Numbered from the stretch's first letter, positions 39,737-52,500 are shown. The stretch: 64,000 bases of DNA from Botrytis cinerea B05.10 (GCF_000143535.2 NC_037327.1:144767-208766); one strand, 5' to 3'. Numbers and translations are program-made. The notes: generated from the sequence alone by a model not told the origin.

Positions 39737-39910
39737 ATATTCTTTGAAGAAAACCTAAAAAAAAAAAAAAAATCGTTTTTATTTAATCTCAATATACAAT
39801 TTGATTTCAATTCATTATATATTCGATTTGTTCTTTATAAGTTAAATTCAACTAAAGTCTTCCATATTCACTTTTATTATAATATTTATTATTATTTATT
39901 ATAATATAAG
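39737..39910 (+). repeat. Flanking direct repeat, left copy
   Basis: A 174-bp segment from ATATTCTTTGAAGAAAA to ATAATATAAG that recurs at 43429-43592 in the same orientation. Shared blocks include ATACAATTTGATTTCAA and TATATTCGATTT. The two copies bracket the Q/P-rich gene at 40597-42603. Confidence 0.7.
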
Positions 39911-40596
39911 TTTCAATCCTCAATAATTTGCAGATGTGTTGACTCCTAATATTAGAGAGATTACTTCCAAATGTGTTGACTATGAATACGCCGGCTAGTC
40001 ATCATTCAGAGTCATCAACTGTGGTGGACTCTTAGGGAATCAAGAAGAGGATGAGGATTAAAAGGAAATAGTTTCAAGTATGTTTACTACGTTTGTTTGT
40101 TGTGAATCAGATACACCTAGTAACAAGAAGAAGGAATTGGAAGCCACTCGCCCAAATCTTTCGACAAAGAAAATCTTGTAGCAGATTTAGCGAGGGCTTC
40201 ATTTCAATCGACGATACAAGCATATGATGCTTTCTTTTACTTTGACCTTCACTTAGCTCGATCTAGCCATCCTTATCACGATATCAGAAGGTCGATCAAC
40301 ATCTGTTAGAAACTTTATTCAGGTACCATCTACTCAGAAGTTATCTATCTTGCTCTTCTTGTCTCTTTTTCTCCAAAGCTTGTCCCTCGTAGTTCGATCT
40401 TGGATTACTCTCGAGTAATTGTCACTACAGAGTTCATCATTTATCCACTCTTTGCCATTTCCCTCTAATATTCAGTATTAGTACATTACTCGTTATTCTA
40501 TTGCCACTCAAGAACCATTCGTCGTCTCTCCGTCAATCATCTTCTCCTCATCTCTTGTCACATAATTATCACATATATCGTTAACAATCTGGAATC

Positions 40597-42603
40597 ATGG
40601 CTGCACTGGCACCAAAGCCCCCTCCCCCTGAATGCATGATAATGGGCTACCCTGTTTACAACCTTCGCAAAGGCAATCGATTCGACTGGAACCCCGCCCA
40701 AAAACGCAACATCACAAACTTCATTATTAATAACCATCTTAAGAAAGAACAATGCGGCAAAGGTAAAAAAGATCAGATTCCCCGTTCGCAATTGGTGCCT
40801 CTGTTTTCGGAACTGGGATTCAACGAATTTAGACATATGGTGAACAATGAGAATGAAAGCATCTGGGAAATTGTGGAGGAAAAGATTCGAAATCGTATGT
40901 GGAAAGTTTGGGAGGGGAACGGGAGGGCAGACGTGAAACATCAGGAGGCGGTCTTGAGCGGCGTCTGTATGAAGGAGGAGGATGAAGAACGTGTTGTTGA
41001 AGAAGTAGTGCCTTCTTTAAGAGAGAATGCTGCTCTTCCTTCTGCTATTCCTCGTGCTAGACAACAGCTACCATATTCTGGCCCTGGCTCTGGCTCTGGT
41101 TTTAGTTCCTCTCATATTCTCACCAACACCACCAACAACCACGACGACGGCAGTATGATCACTCGATTGAGATCTAATGCGGCCAGGGGGAATGCGGGAA
41201 ATCAAAGTGCAGTTTCTGTATCGGCACGAGCACAACCAGCACTAATTCAGACCCTCTCGCCAGCATCAACAGCGCCAACCCAAAGTACCAATAGTAATGG
41301 GATTCAACAAACTCAGGAACCAACAGTTTCTAATATCAATTCTGGACCTGAAAATTCTGTCAATCCTTTTTCTATTTATTCTGAACAACAGAGAGAGGAA
41401 ATCAGGCTTAGGCTTGAAAGGGGGAGAAGGGTACAGATCGAGGACGAGGCGGAGGTGGGAAGAGCCCTGCAAGCACCGCCGGTGCCAGTTCAACAACCAC
41501 AAACTCATGATCAGAATTATGGCCAAGGTCAGAATGCTGCGGCCTCCGTAGCCGGAGAAAACAACAACGGTGGATTGGTGACAACTGTGTTTAGAACAAT
41601 AGGTAGGTTGGCGAACAGTTCCCATGCACCTTGGGATTTGGGAATGGGCGGGCTAAGCTTATCCAATCCTGGCTGCAGTGATAATGGAAATGGAAATGGC
41701 AATGACAATGGCAATGTTGAAAGCAGCGGCGATGATGTCATTCCGGTCAGTGATAGAATGAGAGATTTGCCAGTTCCGCCGAAAGGATTTGAAGGTCAGC
41801 AGCATACAAATCTGGGGCCAGGAACTGTGGGTCATCAAGATCAAAACCGGGCAACAATACCAGCACTACCACTGCAACTACCCCAAAACCCTTACTCTCA
41901 GCCATCACCCCAAAACCCATATTTTCAATCATCACTCCAAAACCCATATTTTCAACCATCATCCCACAATCCATATTCTCAGCCATCGCAACCACCACAA
42001 CCACTGCAACTACCCCAAAACCCTTATTCCCAACCATCGTCCCAAAACCCATACTCTCAGCCATCGCAACCACCGCAACCACCCCAAAACCCTTATTCCC
42101 AACCATCACCTCAAACCCCTTACTCTCAACCATCACAACCACCGCAACCACCGCAACCACCCCAAAACCCTTACTCTCAGCCATCACCCCAAAACCCATA
42201 TTTTCAACCATCATCCCAAAACCCATACTCTCAGCCATCGCAACCACCGCAACCACTCCAAAACCCATATTTTCAACCATCGTCCCAAAACCCATACTCT
42301 CAACCATCACAACCACCACAACCACCTCAAAACCCATATTTTCAACCATCATCCCAAAACCCATACTCTCAACCATCACAACCACCGCAACCACCTCCAA
42401 ACCCATATTCTTATCCATATTATCCCATCGCATCACCACCCCAATATCCATATCACGAAGGCTGTCCTCCTTTTCCTCCCCCTTTTCCCCCTGCACCACC
42501 TCCTGCACACCATCAGCAGCACGATCAAAATGCGGGATGTAGTGGTGCACACGGTCAATCGGTTAATGGGTCGTCGGTCAGTAAGCTTTATTTCATTAAT
42601 TGA
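40597..42603 (+). CDS. Q/P-rich protein with conserved N-terminal domain (668 aa), copy B
   Basis: A single long frame from the ATG at 40597. Residues about 28-130 align with copy A (15565): RFDWNPAQKRNITNF, KKDQIPRSQLVPLF, LGFNEFRHM, VEEKIRNRMWKVWEGNG, HQEAVLSG. A second shared motif, TTVFRTIGRL, lies near residue 328. The C-terminal third (about residues 428-615) is a tandem array of NPYSQPSQPPQPPQ-type units, about 14 in number, followed by a Pro/His/Tyr-rich end. Such arrays are disordered and prone to length change. The last codons are uncertain, since a GTAAGC donor just before the stop could start an intron. The coiled-coil tail of copy A is missing, so the two proteins share only the N-terminal half. 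The function of the shared domain is unknown to me. No membrane segment is visible. Confidence 0.82.
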   Translation: MAALAPKPPPPECMIMGYPVYNLRKGNRFDWNPAQKRNITNFIINNHLKKEQCGKGKKDQIPRSQLVPLFSELGFNEFRHMVNNENESIWEIVEEKIRNRMWKVWEGNGRADVKHQEAVLSGVCMKEEDEERVVEEVVPSLRENAALPSAIPRARQQLPYSGPGSGSGFSSSHILTNTTNNHDDGSMITRLRSNAARGNAGNQSAVSVSARAQPALIQTLSPASTAPTQSTNSNGIQQTQEPTVSNINSGPENSVNPFSIYSEQQREEIRLRLERGRRVQIEDEAEVGRALQAPPVPVQQPQTHDQNYGQGQNAAASVAGENNNGGLVTTVFRTIGRLANSSHAPWDLGMGGLSLSNPGCSDNGNGNGNDNGNVESSGDDVIPVSDRMRDLPVPPKGFEGQQHTNLGPGTVGHQDQNRATIPALPLQLPQNPYSQPSPQNPYFQSSLQNPYFQPSSHNPYSQPSQPPQPLQLPQNPYSQPSSQNPYSQPSQPPQPPQNPYSQPSPQTPYSQPSQPPQPPQPPQNPYSQPSPQNPYFQPSSQNPYSQPSQPPQPLQNPYFQPSSQNPYSQPSQPPQPPQNPYFQPSSQNPYSQPSQPPQPPPNPYSYPYYPIASPPQYPYHEGCPPFPPPFPPAPPPAHHQQHDQNAGCSGAHGQSVNGSSVSKLYFIN

Positions 42604-43428
42604 TTTGGCATGGATCGTTATTGTTTAAGGGACGAACGAGTGGTGCGTAGTGAGTAGATGATTGCATGGGTGAATCGATAAATGAGCTGTTAGATTGTAG
42701 GGGCGGGTCAATCCAAGCATAAATGAAAGGGGCGGTCTGATTTGATTTGATTTTTTCTGTCCTGCTTTGTTCTGTTTTTGCCTTGATTTGATTCCTTACA
42801 TTTCTTTTGTTTTCACCAAGATGTGGATATTTAAATTCAATTCAACATATGAATAATGATCACTATGACATCTGTTTCCCCATGTAATTTATGTCTTGTA
42901 TCTTGTGTCTTTGATGATCCTTAACGTCTTCTAAGGTGCGAGTAGAATAGATAAGACAGGAGAGGTTAGATAGGTGATATGAGATGAGATATGATGGACT
43001 GAGTAGATCCTCAAAGTACTGTTCTATAAATCTTAGAAGTCCTAGCATTGTATCGTTGGTATTTATTCTAGAAGTGCACAGTTCATCGAGCTCTCTTAAA
43101 GGCCAACAATAAGTGGTAACCAAACCGAATCTAATGGTATGGGTACCAATTAGCCCCCCACCCCCCCAGTTCGCTCCGATTGAGATGTGTATCATTCTAC
43201 TTTTTTGAACTAGAAATTTTCAGATCGATGATAAAGAAAATCGACTTAACAACTGAACAACGCAGGGGGGAAAACAAAAAATGGCTGGTGCTGAAGCAAA
43301 TTAAGCCAAGGTTTCGGCTATGATTGGCACTGAAGAATATAGAGACAGGGAATATTACAGAAATGCCAGCGTCGATGAGAGGATTAATGCCCTACTCAGC
43401 CGCAAACCCAGTTATTTCATCCGTTAGG
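42604..43428. other. Intergenic region, nothing found
   Basis: Non-coding sequence after the Q/P-rich gene, without recognisable elements. A 110-codon minus-strand frame at 43195-42863 has no supporting features. Confidence 0.45.
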
Positions 43429-43592
43429 ATATTCTTTAAAGAAAATTTAGAAAAATAAACAAATTCATTCTTATCTTAGCTCTACATACAATTTGATTTC
43501 AACTTTATAATATATTCGATTTATTCTTTATAAGCTAAATCTAACTAAGTCTTCCACTATTACTTATATTATAATATTTATTATAATATAAG
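43429..43592 (+). repeat. Flanking direct repeat, right copy
   Basis: Partner of 39737-39910, same orientation. It starts ATATTCTTTAAAGAAAA and ends TATTATAATATAAG. The copies differ mainly by transitions and small A/T indels. Confidence 0.7.
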
Positions 43593-43955
43593 ACGCAACC
43601 TCCAAGAGATAAGAGACTGAAAGTCTCATTGATGCGAGTGATTCAAAAAAAGAAAAAAGCTCGGCTTAAGATACGAACGTTGATCTGATGAGGAGTATTG
43701 AAGTCAAATAAAGGAAGAGAAATAAGGGATAGAAATTAGGAAGAGTGTTTGACAAAGAATAAGAACTCGTTCGGATCAATTTTTTAGACGATATAGAGCT
43801 ATATTTATTAACAATATAGGTCTAAATAAGCATTTACTGAATACAAATGTTATTTAATAATTTATATTAATAATAAAATTGAAAAAAATTGATTTGCTAA
43901 ATGCTTATATTGATTTATAAAAAGCTAAAAAATATAAATCTATAAATTTGAAAAT

Positions 43956-44152
43956 TGTTGAAAGTATGATTCACATGAATGCTAGAATAGGGGGAGCTAG
44001 CCCTAATTAGTACTAATAAAAAGCTCTAACTTATATCAGAACTCTTTCTCTCATAAATAATTTTAATATACTCAATATAATTGCCCTACAAATGCTTTCT
44101 TATTCTATTCTATACTTCCTATTATATTTTATAGAAAATCATATTTGAAATA
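43956..44152 (+). repeat. 5' LTR of the copia element
   Basis: 197 bp, same length as the 3' LTR. It keeps G at many sites where the 3' LTR has A (for example AGGGGGAGC against AGAAAAAGC), but has T near its right end where the other has C (TATTTTAT against TACCCTGT). Thus each LTR was hit independently and in patches. Confidence 0.88.
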
Positions 44153-45763
44153 GATTATAAATTCGGATTTGTATTCGAATTAGAATTAAAAAAGGGAATA
44201 CATTAAATATAAAAAAAAGATAAAAATTAATACTTGAGAAAATAAAGGCTATTAAAATTATTGAAAAATAAAAGTCTAATTATAAAAGAATTGAAATAAA
44301 GGTTTCTTATTATTGAGATTCAAAAGATCTTAAAAATATAATGAATTGAATTATTCAATAATATATATATATATATCTATCATCTACCCAATAAACATAT
44401 TCACTTTCTCAAAGTTATTTATATTCATATTTAATGAAAACTCAAATTACATTAAGAAAAAGAAAATACAATTTAAAAGAGAAATCTATAATCCAATTGA
44501 GATTATATATCAAAACAAATCCAATAACAATACTATCGATTATATTAGAAAATCGATTACTATAACAAATAAAAACAACAATAAACCATCAAAGATTCCA
44601 ATTCTCAATCGAAAGAATTAATAATAATAATTTAAGATAACAAAGCTTTATATTATACAAAAAGATTGGGATTATACTATTACTAATAATATAATTATAT
44701 ACAAAACATTCTATATCAATTTAGAAATAATTAAATTCAATAAAACAATATACAAAATAAAGAAAGCTTAAATTGATATAAAACTCTTTATTATCCAATA
44801 TATCAATAATATAAATAATAAACTTATTAAAAAGATTATTGAATTCAATATAAAATGAACCAAATTAAAAAAGAAATATAAATATATCATCCCTTAAAAA
44901 CTATAAAACAAATTTATTCAATTTATTATATAGAAACTTAAAAATAGCATTACAATTGAAAAAGACTAATTTAAAATCTATTTTATTTGAAAAAAGATTA
45001 TTGAAGCAAAAGCAAAATAAAGAAATATATTAATTAAGAATATTATTTTCGATTTCTTTATTTAAAGCCTTTCGAAACAATTCAATATTATTATTAAAAT
45101 AATCGATATTCAGAATCTCGATTTTACAATCAAATTTGAAAAGATTTATATTATAAATAAAATAACTACTTTAAAGAAGACTATTATATTAAATAATGAT
45201 AAGGATATAACAATAGTTATAATAATATAAACTAAGAACACCAAAATTGTAAGAAATTTGATAAAAACTATTATTGAAGTTTTAATCAAAGATTATATAA
45301 TTCTAATAGATTCAAAGAGTATTTCTTTTGTAATAAATTTAATTATATAATATATAATTGTTTATATAAAAAGAATATTAAAGCTTATATCAAAAAGAAT
45401 TCAATTAAGAAGTCCTCTTTTTCATTCAAAAATCGAACTTCATTTAATTAAAGAAACCGCAAGTTATTTCCAAATAGCTTATTCTTTTGTTTTGTATATA
45501 ATTGCAATTATATTATTATAAAAGTATTAAATAAAAACAAAATTTATTATTTTCTAAATGAATCTGTATATATATCTTTTTATAGTAATACTAAAGAATA
45601 AATTGTAGATATCAATTGTTTATTATATATAATTAATCAATTCCATTTTTTATTTAGTTTAAAGTTATCTCTAATATCAAAAAGAATAAAGATTGAAAAA
45701 GGAGAGTTGATTGTAAAAGAATATAGAATAATAGAGATTAAATGAAATGAAAAGTTATATAAA

Positions 45764-46078
45764 TTGAAAGTATTATATATTCCAAGGTTAAAAGCAAGCT
45801 TATTATTTGCAAAATTGTTTTATAAAAAGTTTAAAACCAAAGGAGTTTTTAATAATAAGAAAATATACTTTTATAGAAATAGGAAAATCTTATTATTTGT
45901 AAACAATTTCTATAATATCTATATAATCGCTAATATTATCAAAAATGATTTCGATATTGTATTTCCAATTGAAAAAATAGAAAAAGAGATTCCAATGAAA
46001 TTAGAAGATATTATATATAATGAGAGTAAAATGGATCGAGTGGAAATCCAAAAACAGAATCGATTAAATCAATATTGA
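45764..46078 (+). pseudogene. Copia pre-integrase fragment
   Basis: The longest open piece of the element (104 codons). It begins with KVLYIPRLKASLLFAKLFYK, matching the conserved sequence (xxVLYVPGLxxNLLSVxxL) found between protease and integrase in Ty1/copia polyproteins. It is not an independent gene. Confidence 0.65.
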
Positions 46079-47699
46079 CTATAATATTGATATTTTGAAC
46101 ATATAGAATATGGAATCTTAAGTAAACTATACCTTATAATAATATTGGAAAAGGATATTAAACTATCTGTTAATCTAGAACCTTATAAGATATATATAAT
46201 AATTAAAATAAAGAAATATTATAATATTATTCTTACAGAATATAAGAAACAATTATTAACTCTTATTTCTTTTGATATTTTAAAACCATTTTTAATATCT
46301 TTTTGAAAAAAATAGTACTTTATAAAGATAATATACAACTGGACAAAAAAGATTTGGATAATATATTTAAAAAAGAAAAGTGATATTATTATAGAACTCG
46401 AAAAGTAAAGAATTTGTATAGAATGAGAGAGTAGCTTTTTGATAGAAGTTATATAAACTAATAATATTTTAGAAATTGAAAAGGTATTATAAGAATGGTA
46501 GAATAAATTGAATATATAGTGATAATCAATATATATATATACATTTCGAATCAGAATGGTATTGTAAAGTATATAATTCAAATAATATAATTAAATATTC
46601 GGGCAATATTGAAGGACTCAATTATACTTATTAAATTCTGAGATTATATAATTGAATTAGATATATATATAAGGAATAGGATATATATAGAATCATAAAT
46701 GGATGAATTTGAAATTCGATAATGTTATAATGAGATTTCAAATAATCAACAATAAGATATAAATATATTAATAAAAAAGAAACAGATGTTATTATATAAG
46801 ATATAAATTGAAATAGTATTATTAATTACATATATTAAAATATAAAAATCAAAATACTACTCTTATATCAATCCAGTATTTTACCCTAACAATATTCATC
46901 AAAACAAACTAATAAATTGAATAAGGATTAATATATTTATTGAATACAATAATTATATAACAAAGCAATTATGAATATATACTCTCAATAAATATATAAT
47001 AATAAAGACAAATAACTATATATTTTTCGAAAAATTATTAAATAAAAAGATTAATTTGAAGTTGTGTTTAATTACTTTAAAAAGGGATTTTATAAAAGGA
47101 CAAGGAATATAGAACATTTTATCAAATCAATAACCTATAGGAAGACCTTGAATTTACTTTGTTATAAGTATATATATAATATTTATTAGAATTGCCAAGT
47201 TAGAGATTATTATGAATATTGAAGAATCTGAATTAAAACTGATTATGTAATTGTAATTGATAACTATATTATAAATAATTATTTTACAAATAATATTATA
47301 AATCGAATCAATAGATATTATAATAAATGAAATAGAATATATTGAATTAATAATAAGGAAGAGATTGAAAAAATAAAATAATGAAGTGGATTTTTAAAAG
47401 GTTAAGTATTTGTATATATTTCTTATTATTATAATGGATTTGGAATTTAATTAAAAGTTTTTTATAAAGTAATAAAATAATAATTATATATTCATTTTAG
47501 AAATAATTATTATAAATATAATAATAAAGAATATATTGATTTTGAAGATATATAAAGAAATTATAAATAATTTAATTTATGGAAAATAATGACAGATTAT
47601 TATTAATAGGAAGATTGAAGAATTAAAAAAGAATAAAATATAATAATAGATTTATAATAATGAAATAAATAATTTAATCAATATAAAGTAAATATTTAT

Positions 47700-48140
47700 A
47701 ATGAAATTGAATATAGATAAATCATTAGAATGTTTCAAAGTTAGATTAATTGTGAAAGGATTTATATAGAAATATGAAATAGATTTCTTCAATACTTTTA
47801 TATTTATTATGTAATCTGTTATTATTTAATCATTTCTATTTTTAATTGTATTTTAGAATCTTAAGATATATTATTTTGATATAAAGAATATATTTATTAA
47901 AATAAAACTAAAGGAGAAGATTTTTCTTTTTATATTAAAGAATATTAATATCAAACTAAAATATATATTCAAAGTTCTTTAGAATCTTTATAAATTAAAA
48001 TAAACTATATATAATTAAAATAATTTTATAAAGAAATGACTTATCAAATAGGATTTTATATAAAGTTTGACTAATCTATATTTGTTTATTCATTTTGAAT
48101 AAGATATTATAATATTATTGTATATCGATAATTTTCTAAT
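47700..48140 (+). pseudogene. Copia reverse transcriptase with RIP-type stop codons
   Basis: One frame reads through recognisable copia reverse transcriptase blocks: KVRLIVKGFI*KYEIDFFNT, IYYFDIKNIFI, a NLYKLK*T block and the catalytic motif as LLYIDNFLIV, where active enzymes have YVDD. Stops stand where the family usually has Gln (CAA/CAG to TAA/TAG), the footprint of C-to-T mutation on the coding strand. The Asp-to-Asn change in the catalytic motif alone would inactivate it. Confidence 0.8.
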
Positions 48141-49122
48141 TGTAATATAAAATTTGAATAATATTTTATAATTCAATAAACAATTTACTTTTATATTTAA
48201 AACTAAAAATCTAAAAAAGATTAAAAACTTAAAACTTCTAAATATAAGAATTATTAAAAACAAAAAGATTAAGATTTTATATATCAATTAAAAACAATAT
48301 TTAGAAAAAATACTAAGCAGATATAAATTCAAGAAAAAAAGTTTTAAATTTATTTCGATATTATTAAATAGTTATAAAGTATTTTAATTAATAAAAAAGA
48401 ATAATAAATAAACAGATCCTAACAAATATAATTGTATAATTGAAGAATTAATATATATAATAATATATTCAAAATCTAATATAACTTTTGAATTAAATAA
48501 ACTCAATTAATACATAAAGAATTCAATAGATTTTTATATATATTAATTAAAAAGAGTTATATAATACTTACAAATAATTATCAATTATAAATTGCAATTC
48601 GAATTAAAAGGAATAAGAAATCTTATGATTTATTTTGATATAGATTATATTAATAATATAATTGATAGAAAAAATATATTAGAAATAATTACACTTTTAA
48701 AAAAAAAGTTAATATTCTAAATGAATCGAAAACAGAATTCAATATCGATATCAATAATCGAATCAGAATATATAATTTAATTTATTATAATAAAACAAAA
48801 TCAATAATTAATTCAAATATTTTGAAATATAAAATATAAGTAATTTGTTATAAAAAACGAATCTATTATTGAAATGAAAGGGAATAATTAAAGAATAATA
48901 ACTTTAATTAAAAATGCATAATTAATTAATAAATCAAAATATATCAATATAATATATTATTATATATAGAATTTCAAATAGAAAGGAAAGATTGATATTA
49001 GTTATATCCCTATTGACAAAATAATAGCAAATGGATTAATCAAATTATTAATAAAAAATGCTTTCAAAAGATTTATAGAGATATTAGATATAATAAAGTA
49101 TTATAATAGATCCAAGAAGGAG

Positions 49123-49319
49123 TATTGAAAGTATAATTCATATAAATACTAGAATAGAAAAAGCTAGCCCTAATTAATATTAATAAAGAGTTTTGACTTA
49201 TATCAAAGCTCTTTCTCTTATAAATAATTTTAACATACTCAATATAATTGCCCTACAAATGCTCTCTTATTCTACTCTATGCTTCCCATTGTACCCTGTA
49301 GAGAGTCATACTTGAAACA
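49123..49319 (+). repeat. 3' LTR of the copia element
   Basis: 197 bp, gapless partner of 43956-44152. It ends GAGAGTCATACTTGAAACA and is followed by the AAAAT target duplication. Confidence 0.88.
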
Positions 49320-49502
49320 AAAATTTATATAATAGTTTTACTTAGTTTTATTAAATCTATAATATAAGTTTGATTAGTATTTAATAATATTTGTTAATAT
49401 TTGTTATTTTATATTTTATAAATCTATAAAATTTAAGCTGAATTATTAATCAATAAATTATTTTATTAACAAATTAAAAAAAACGATCCGAACGAGCCCT
49501 AA

Positions 49503-52500
49503 TTATGAGAATGAAAGCGACATCAAGTTGTAGAATCGAGATGCAGATGGTATGGGAAGAAATACTGTCAGCAAATAGGGCGTTTCTTTCACTTCGATTG
49601 TGGTGCTTCATTCATATAAATATGATGAATTGAGCAGAACAAGGAAATGAAAGGAAATATGAATTAATAATTTAAGCTGGCGTGGAGGAATATCGATGAA
49701 CGGGGTAGTCTCAATTTTAAGAGAATTGTGAAGATTTCAGGGAAGGAAAATGGGTTATATTTGTGTAGATTCGTGAACACATGTGTGGAAATAGAAATGA
49801 TATATTGTATACACGATCAGTTGCTGGTGTTTCTATATTTCCCTCAACACGTTTCCCTTTTTGACTAACCAACTCTTCTCTCACCAATCTATGCCTCGTA
49901 CAACGATAAATTTACCATCTCCATCACCATCTCACCCCTTAATGCTTGACCAAATATCCATGTGTTTTAAGCACCAATTTCACACACTAGAACTCAACAG
50001 AACCATAATATACACAGCTCTTATGGGATGAACTGTTACCAGGGTGTTACTGTGTGAACGAAGTGAATGACTTCAATTCAATTACCACTGTAATTGAACT
50101 ACTGTAGTAAAGCCCCAAGCGAATGCGGAGACTAGCTCTTTCAGTAAGTCTATGTAAGACTTACTACTTTCAATACGTAGCTAGCTACTTAGATAGAATA
50201 CAATTAGACATGCAGGACCTACGCAGTTCATGGGCGCTACGTCTTCCACCACCACACCACCACCCTGAATCACCTTTTCGATTTTTTGACCAAAATTATT
50301 TCAACAGCAGCTCTTGTTGAGATCGAACCATTGCGCCACTGCTGATGGGGTAGATTGAGTTGCAATAAAAGAATCAGCTGAAAGAAATCAAGAGAGAATT
50401 TGACATGTCCACATGAGTACGAGATCGGGATCACTCGCACTTTAACCTGATCTTCAACTTAAGCCATCTAACAATGTATTTTTTCCCTTCCTTGGTAAAT
50501 TGTATAAATCAGACTACTGACTTTTTAGAAGGTTTATTAGTTAATATTTCTACTCACGTTTTCGTGTATACAGAAGGACTAGTGAAGTATAAGCTGGTAA
50601 GTTCAGTACTTTGGATAGTGATAAACACCTGTGCTTCTCTGAGCCTTTATCTGCTGCTGCTCGTGATTCGACTGGAGGGGGGGCTATAGATTGGAAGTAT
50701 GGAATTACGAGGTGTTGACGCTTTCAGATAAAAAAATTCATGTCAGTCTATTCGTTGAGTGACATTTATCAGCTTATATATATACTTCTGACCAGAGTCA
50801 ACTGACCAATTGTTTGACACACATCTTACCACCACAAGCTGAGTTAAATCCATCTTTATTATTACACTTGAGATATTTTCTGCCTCATTTACATGTATAT
50901 ATGGGTCGAGGATCTTGGACTCGTGAATCAATTATGGAGCATGTTCATCATACCAATTTACTCCGCATTTCCAATACCAATCCCACTGTATCTTTGTACG
51001 ATCAAGGGTAGAGGTCTGGATAGCTTGCGTGATCAATAAATGAGGATTTATACTATACAGCAAGGGCTTACATGTTATCGATCTTGGTATAGACCTCGAA
51101 CATATTTCTGTCAGTCGAATGATACAACTAAGCAAAGGAATTATTACGAGATTAAACCTAGATGAAACTTCTCTCTATTCGTGGCATGTTGCAAATTTAG
51201 TATTAAAAATACGCTTCTATCTCTTATTTCTGAAATCACAAGGTTTCGTGATAATTGAGAGATATTGAAAGTCGAGTTGTTGTATTGCATATATTAACCT
51301 TTGTTGTCTCCAAGATGATTTCTCAAATCCTCAAGTTGTTCTCTAGTGATTAATTACTTAGCTCTGCATTAGCAATAGATCTTTATGATGCGTTGGAGTC
51401 AAAGATCATTGTTATATGAAAATGATATTTCGATGGACTGCATTGGACGGAGACTAGTGGGATTCACGTGGACTACGCGCTTGTGATGCGTGATTGGGCG
51501 GTAGGTAATGGACTGGTATTGGTTAAGAAGAGTAGATCTGAACAGATAGGAAAACGCTTGACTCGATTATAAACAAGTATTGTGCAGATGAGGAGAGCAC
51601 CTCGTAGGTTGGTAGAATTGTAAGGTTTGGAAGTTATTAGTTGAAGGTATGTATGCAGCTGCCTACCAGGTACTACTACTAATCATAGGAGCGCCCAAAG
51701 CTTTCTTGGCTCAATGAATCCGAAGCAAATTTATAATCAGTTTGATTGAGATTCTTCCGAACCGTCGCAATCGATGATAAGTACCCAGTCATATACTGCC
51801 TCCGTGCTTCATCGACTTAAAAGGGTCCTCTCTCCATTTATCACTCGCACCGAAAATATTTGCCTTCCTACTCGATACAAAATCGAACACATGCCTTCTA
51901 CTCAGAATACGAAGATCTTGCGGCTATTGCATCATAGGCTGGACATAAACTCCGGCAGATCAAGGTTGTAACACCTGGGCAGCGAATCTGCAGTACAACT
52001 AGAATACAAATAAACTCATTCCCTGTCGAGCTTAGGATATTGGTACAGCAACGACTACTCCACCATCTTCACAGTTGTACTATATAAGCGGGAATTGTGG
52101 CCGCTGCTTACTGAAAGCATGTAGGAGAGCTTTTGTCTTTGTTGGATAGTAATGCTTTCATTGTTGGCTATCGTATTCGGTGGGCGGGAATAGATTTTGT
52201 ACTTGTGGGCATCGATCTTGTCCTAATTGCTAGTGCTCCTATGCACGCTTGGGATAAGGCAAAAAAAGCTTTCCACGGTGTATACTTTACATTTCTGTAG
52301 CATCACTGTGTCTAAATCCAATTGTCGAACGATAAAACATACTTTCCACATCTTGATGGGAGTAGGTAAAGGATGTGTGGTGCTAGGGACATGTGTTAAT
52401 AAGATGTAGGTCTCTTAATAAGTTCAAGCTTCAATTAATAGATTGTGAAATATTATTCCGGTTTTAGCAGATGATTTGGAGAGAAGCACAGGTATGATTT

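Larger units (their letters stand above)
43956..49319 (+). mobile_element. Complete but mutated Ty1/copia LTR retrotransposon (5364 bp)
   Basis: Two 197-bp direct repeats (43956-44152 and 49123-49319) begin TGTTGAAAGT/TATTGAAAGT and end TTGAAATA/TTGAAACA, with inverted TGTT...AACA-type ends. A perfect 5-bp target duplication AAAAT lies at 43951-43955 and 49320-49324. My hand alignment of the repeats finds about 32 differences, all transitions and no gap. Internal order is that of copia: a pre-integrase motif (VLYIPRLKASLLFAKLF) near 45764, reverse transcriptase near 47700-48140, and a C-terminal RNase H end (SYIPIDKIIANGLIKLL) near 49000. The coding sequence is riddled with TAA/TAG. Confidence 0.9.
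43763..49499. mobile_element. Harbinger/Tourist-like MITE split by a copia insertion
   Basis: Left end GAACTCGTTCGGATC (43763) and right end in reverse GGGCTCGTTCGGATC (ending 49499) are inverted repeats, differing only by G/A changes. TAA flanks both sides (43760-43762 and 49500-49502), the 3-bp target duplication typical of PIF/Harbinger elements, and the GGGCTCGTTCGG-type end resembles Tourist MITEs. Removing the copia element and one 5-bp duplication leaves about 368 bp, a normal MITE size. A similar left end is at 53056. Confidence 0.72.

Noticed and set aside
41747..42628. Long open frames of 267 (minus) and 279 (plus) codons over the proline-rich array.
   Set aside because: They lie over the repeats of the 40597 gene. 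Openness follows from repeat units divisible by three. The annotated frame has the domain conserved in the paralogue.
50318..50370. A possible tRNA or tRNA-derived SINE on the minus strand, with TGGCGCAATGG resembling an A box.
   Set aside because: No anticodon stem, B box at the proper spacing or acceptor stem could be built.
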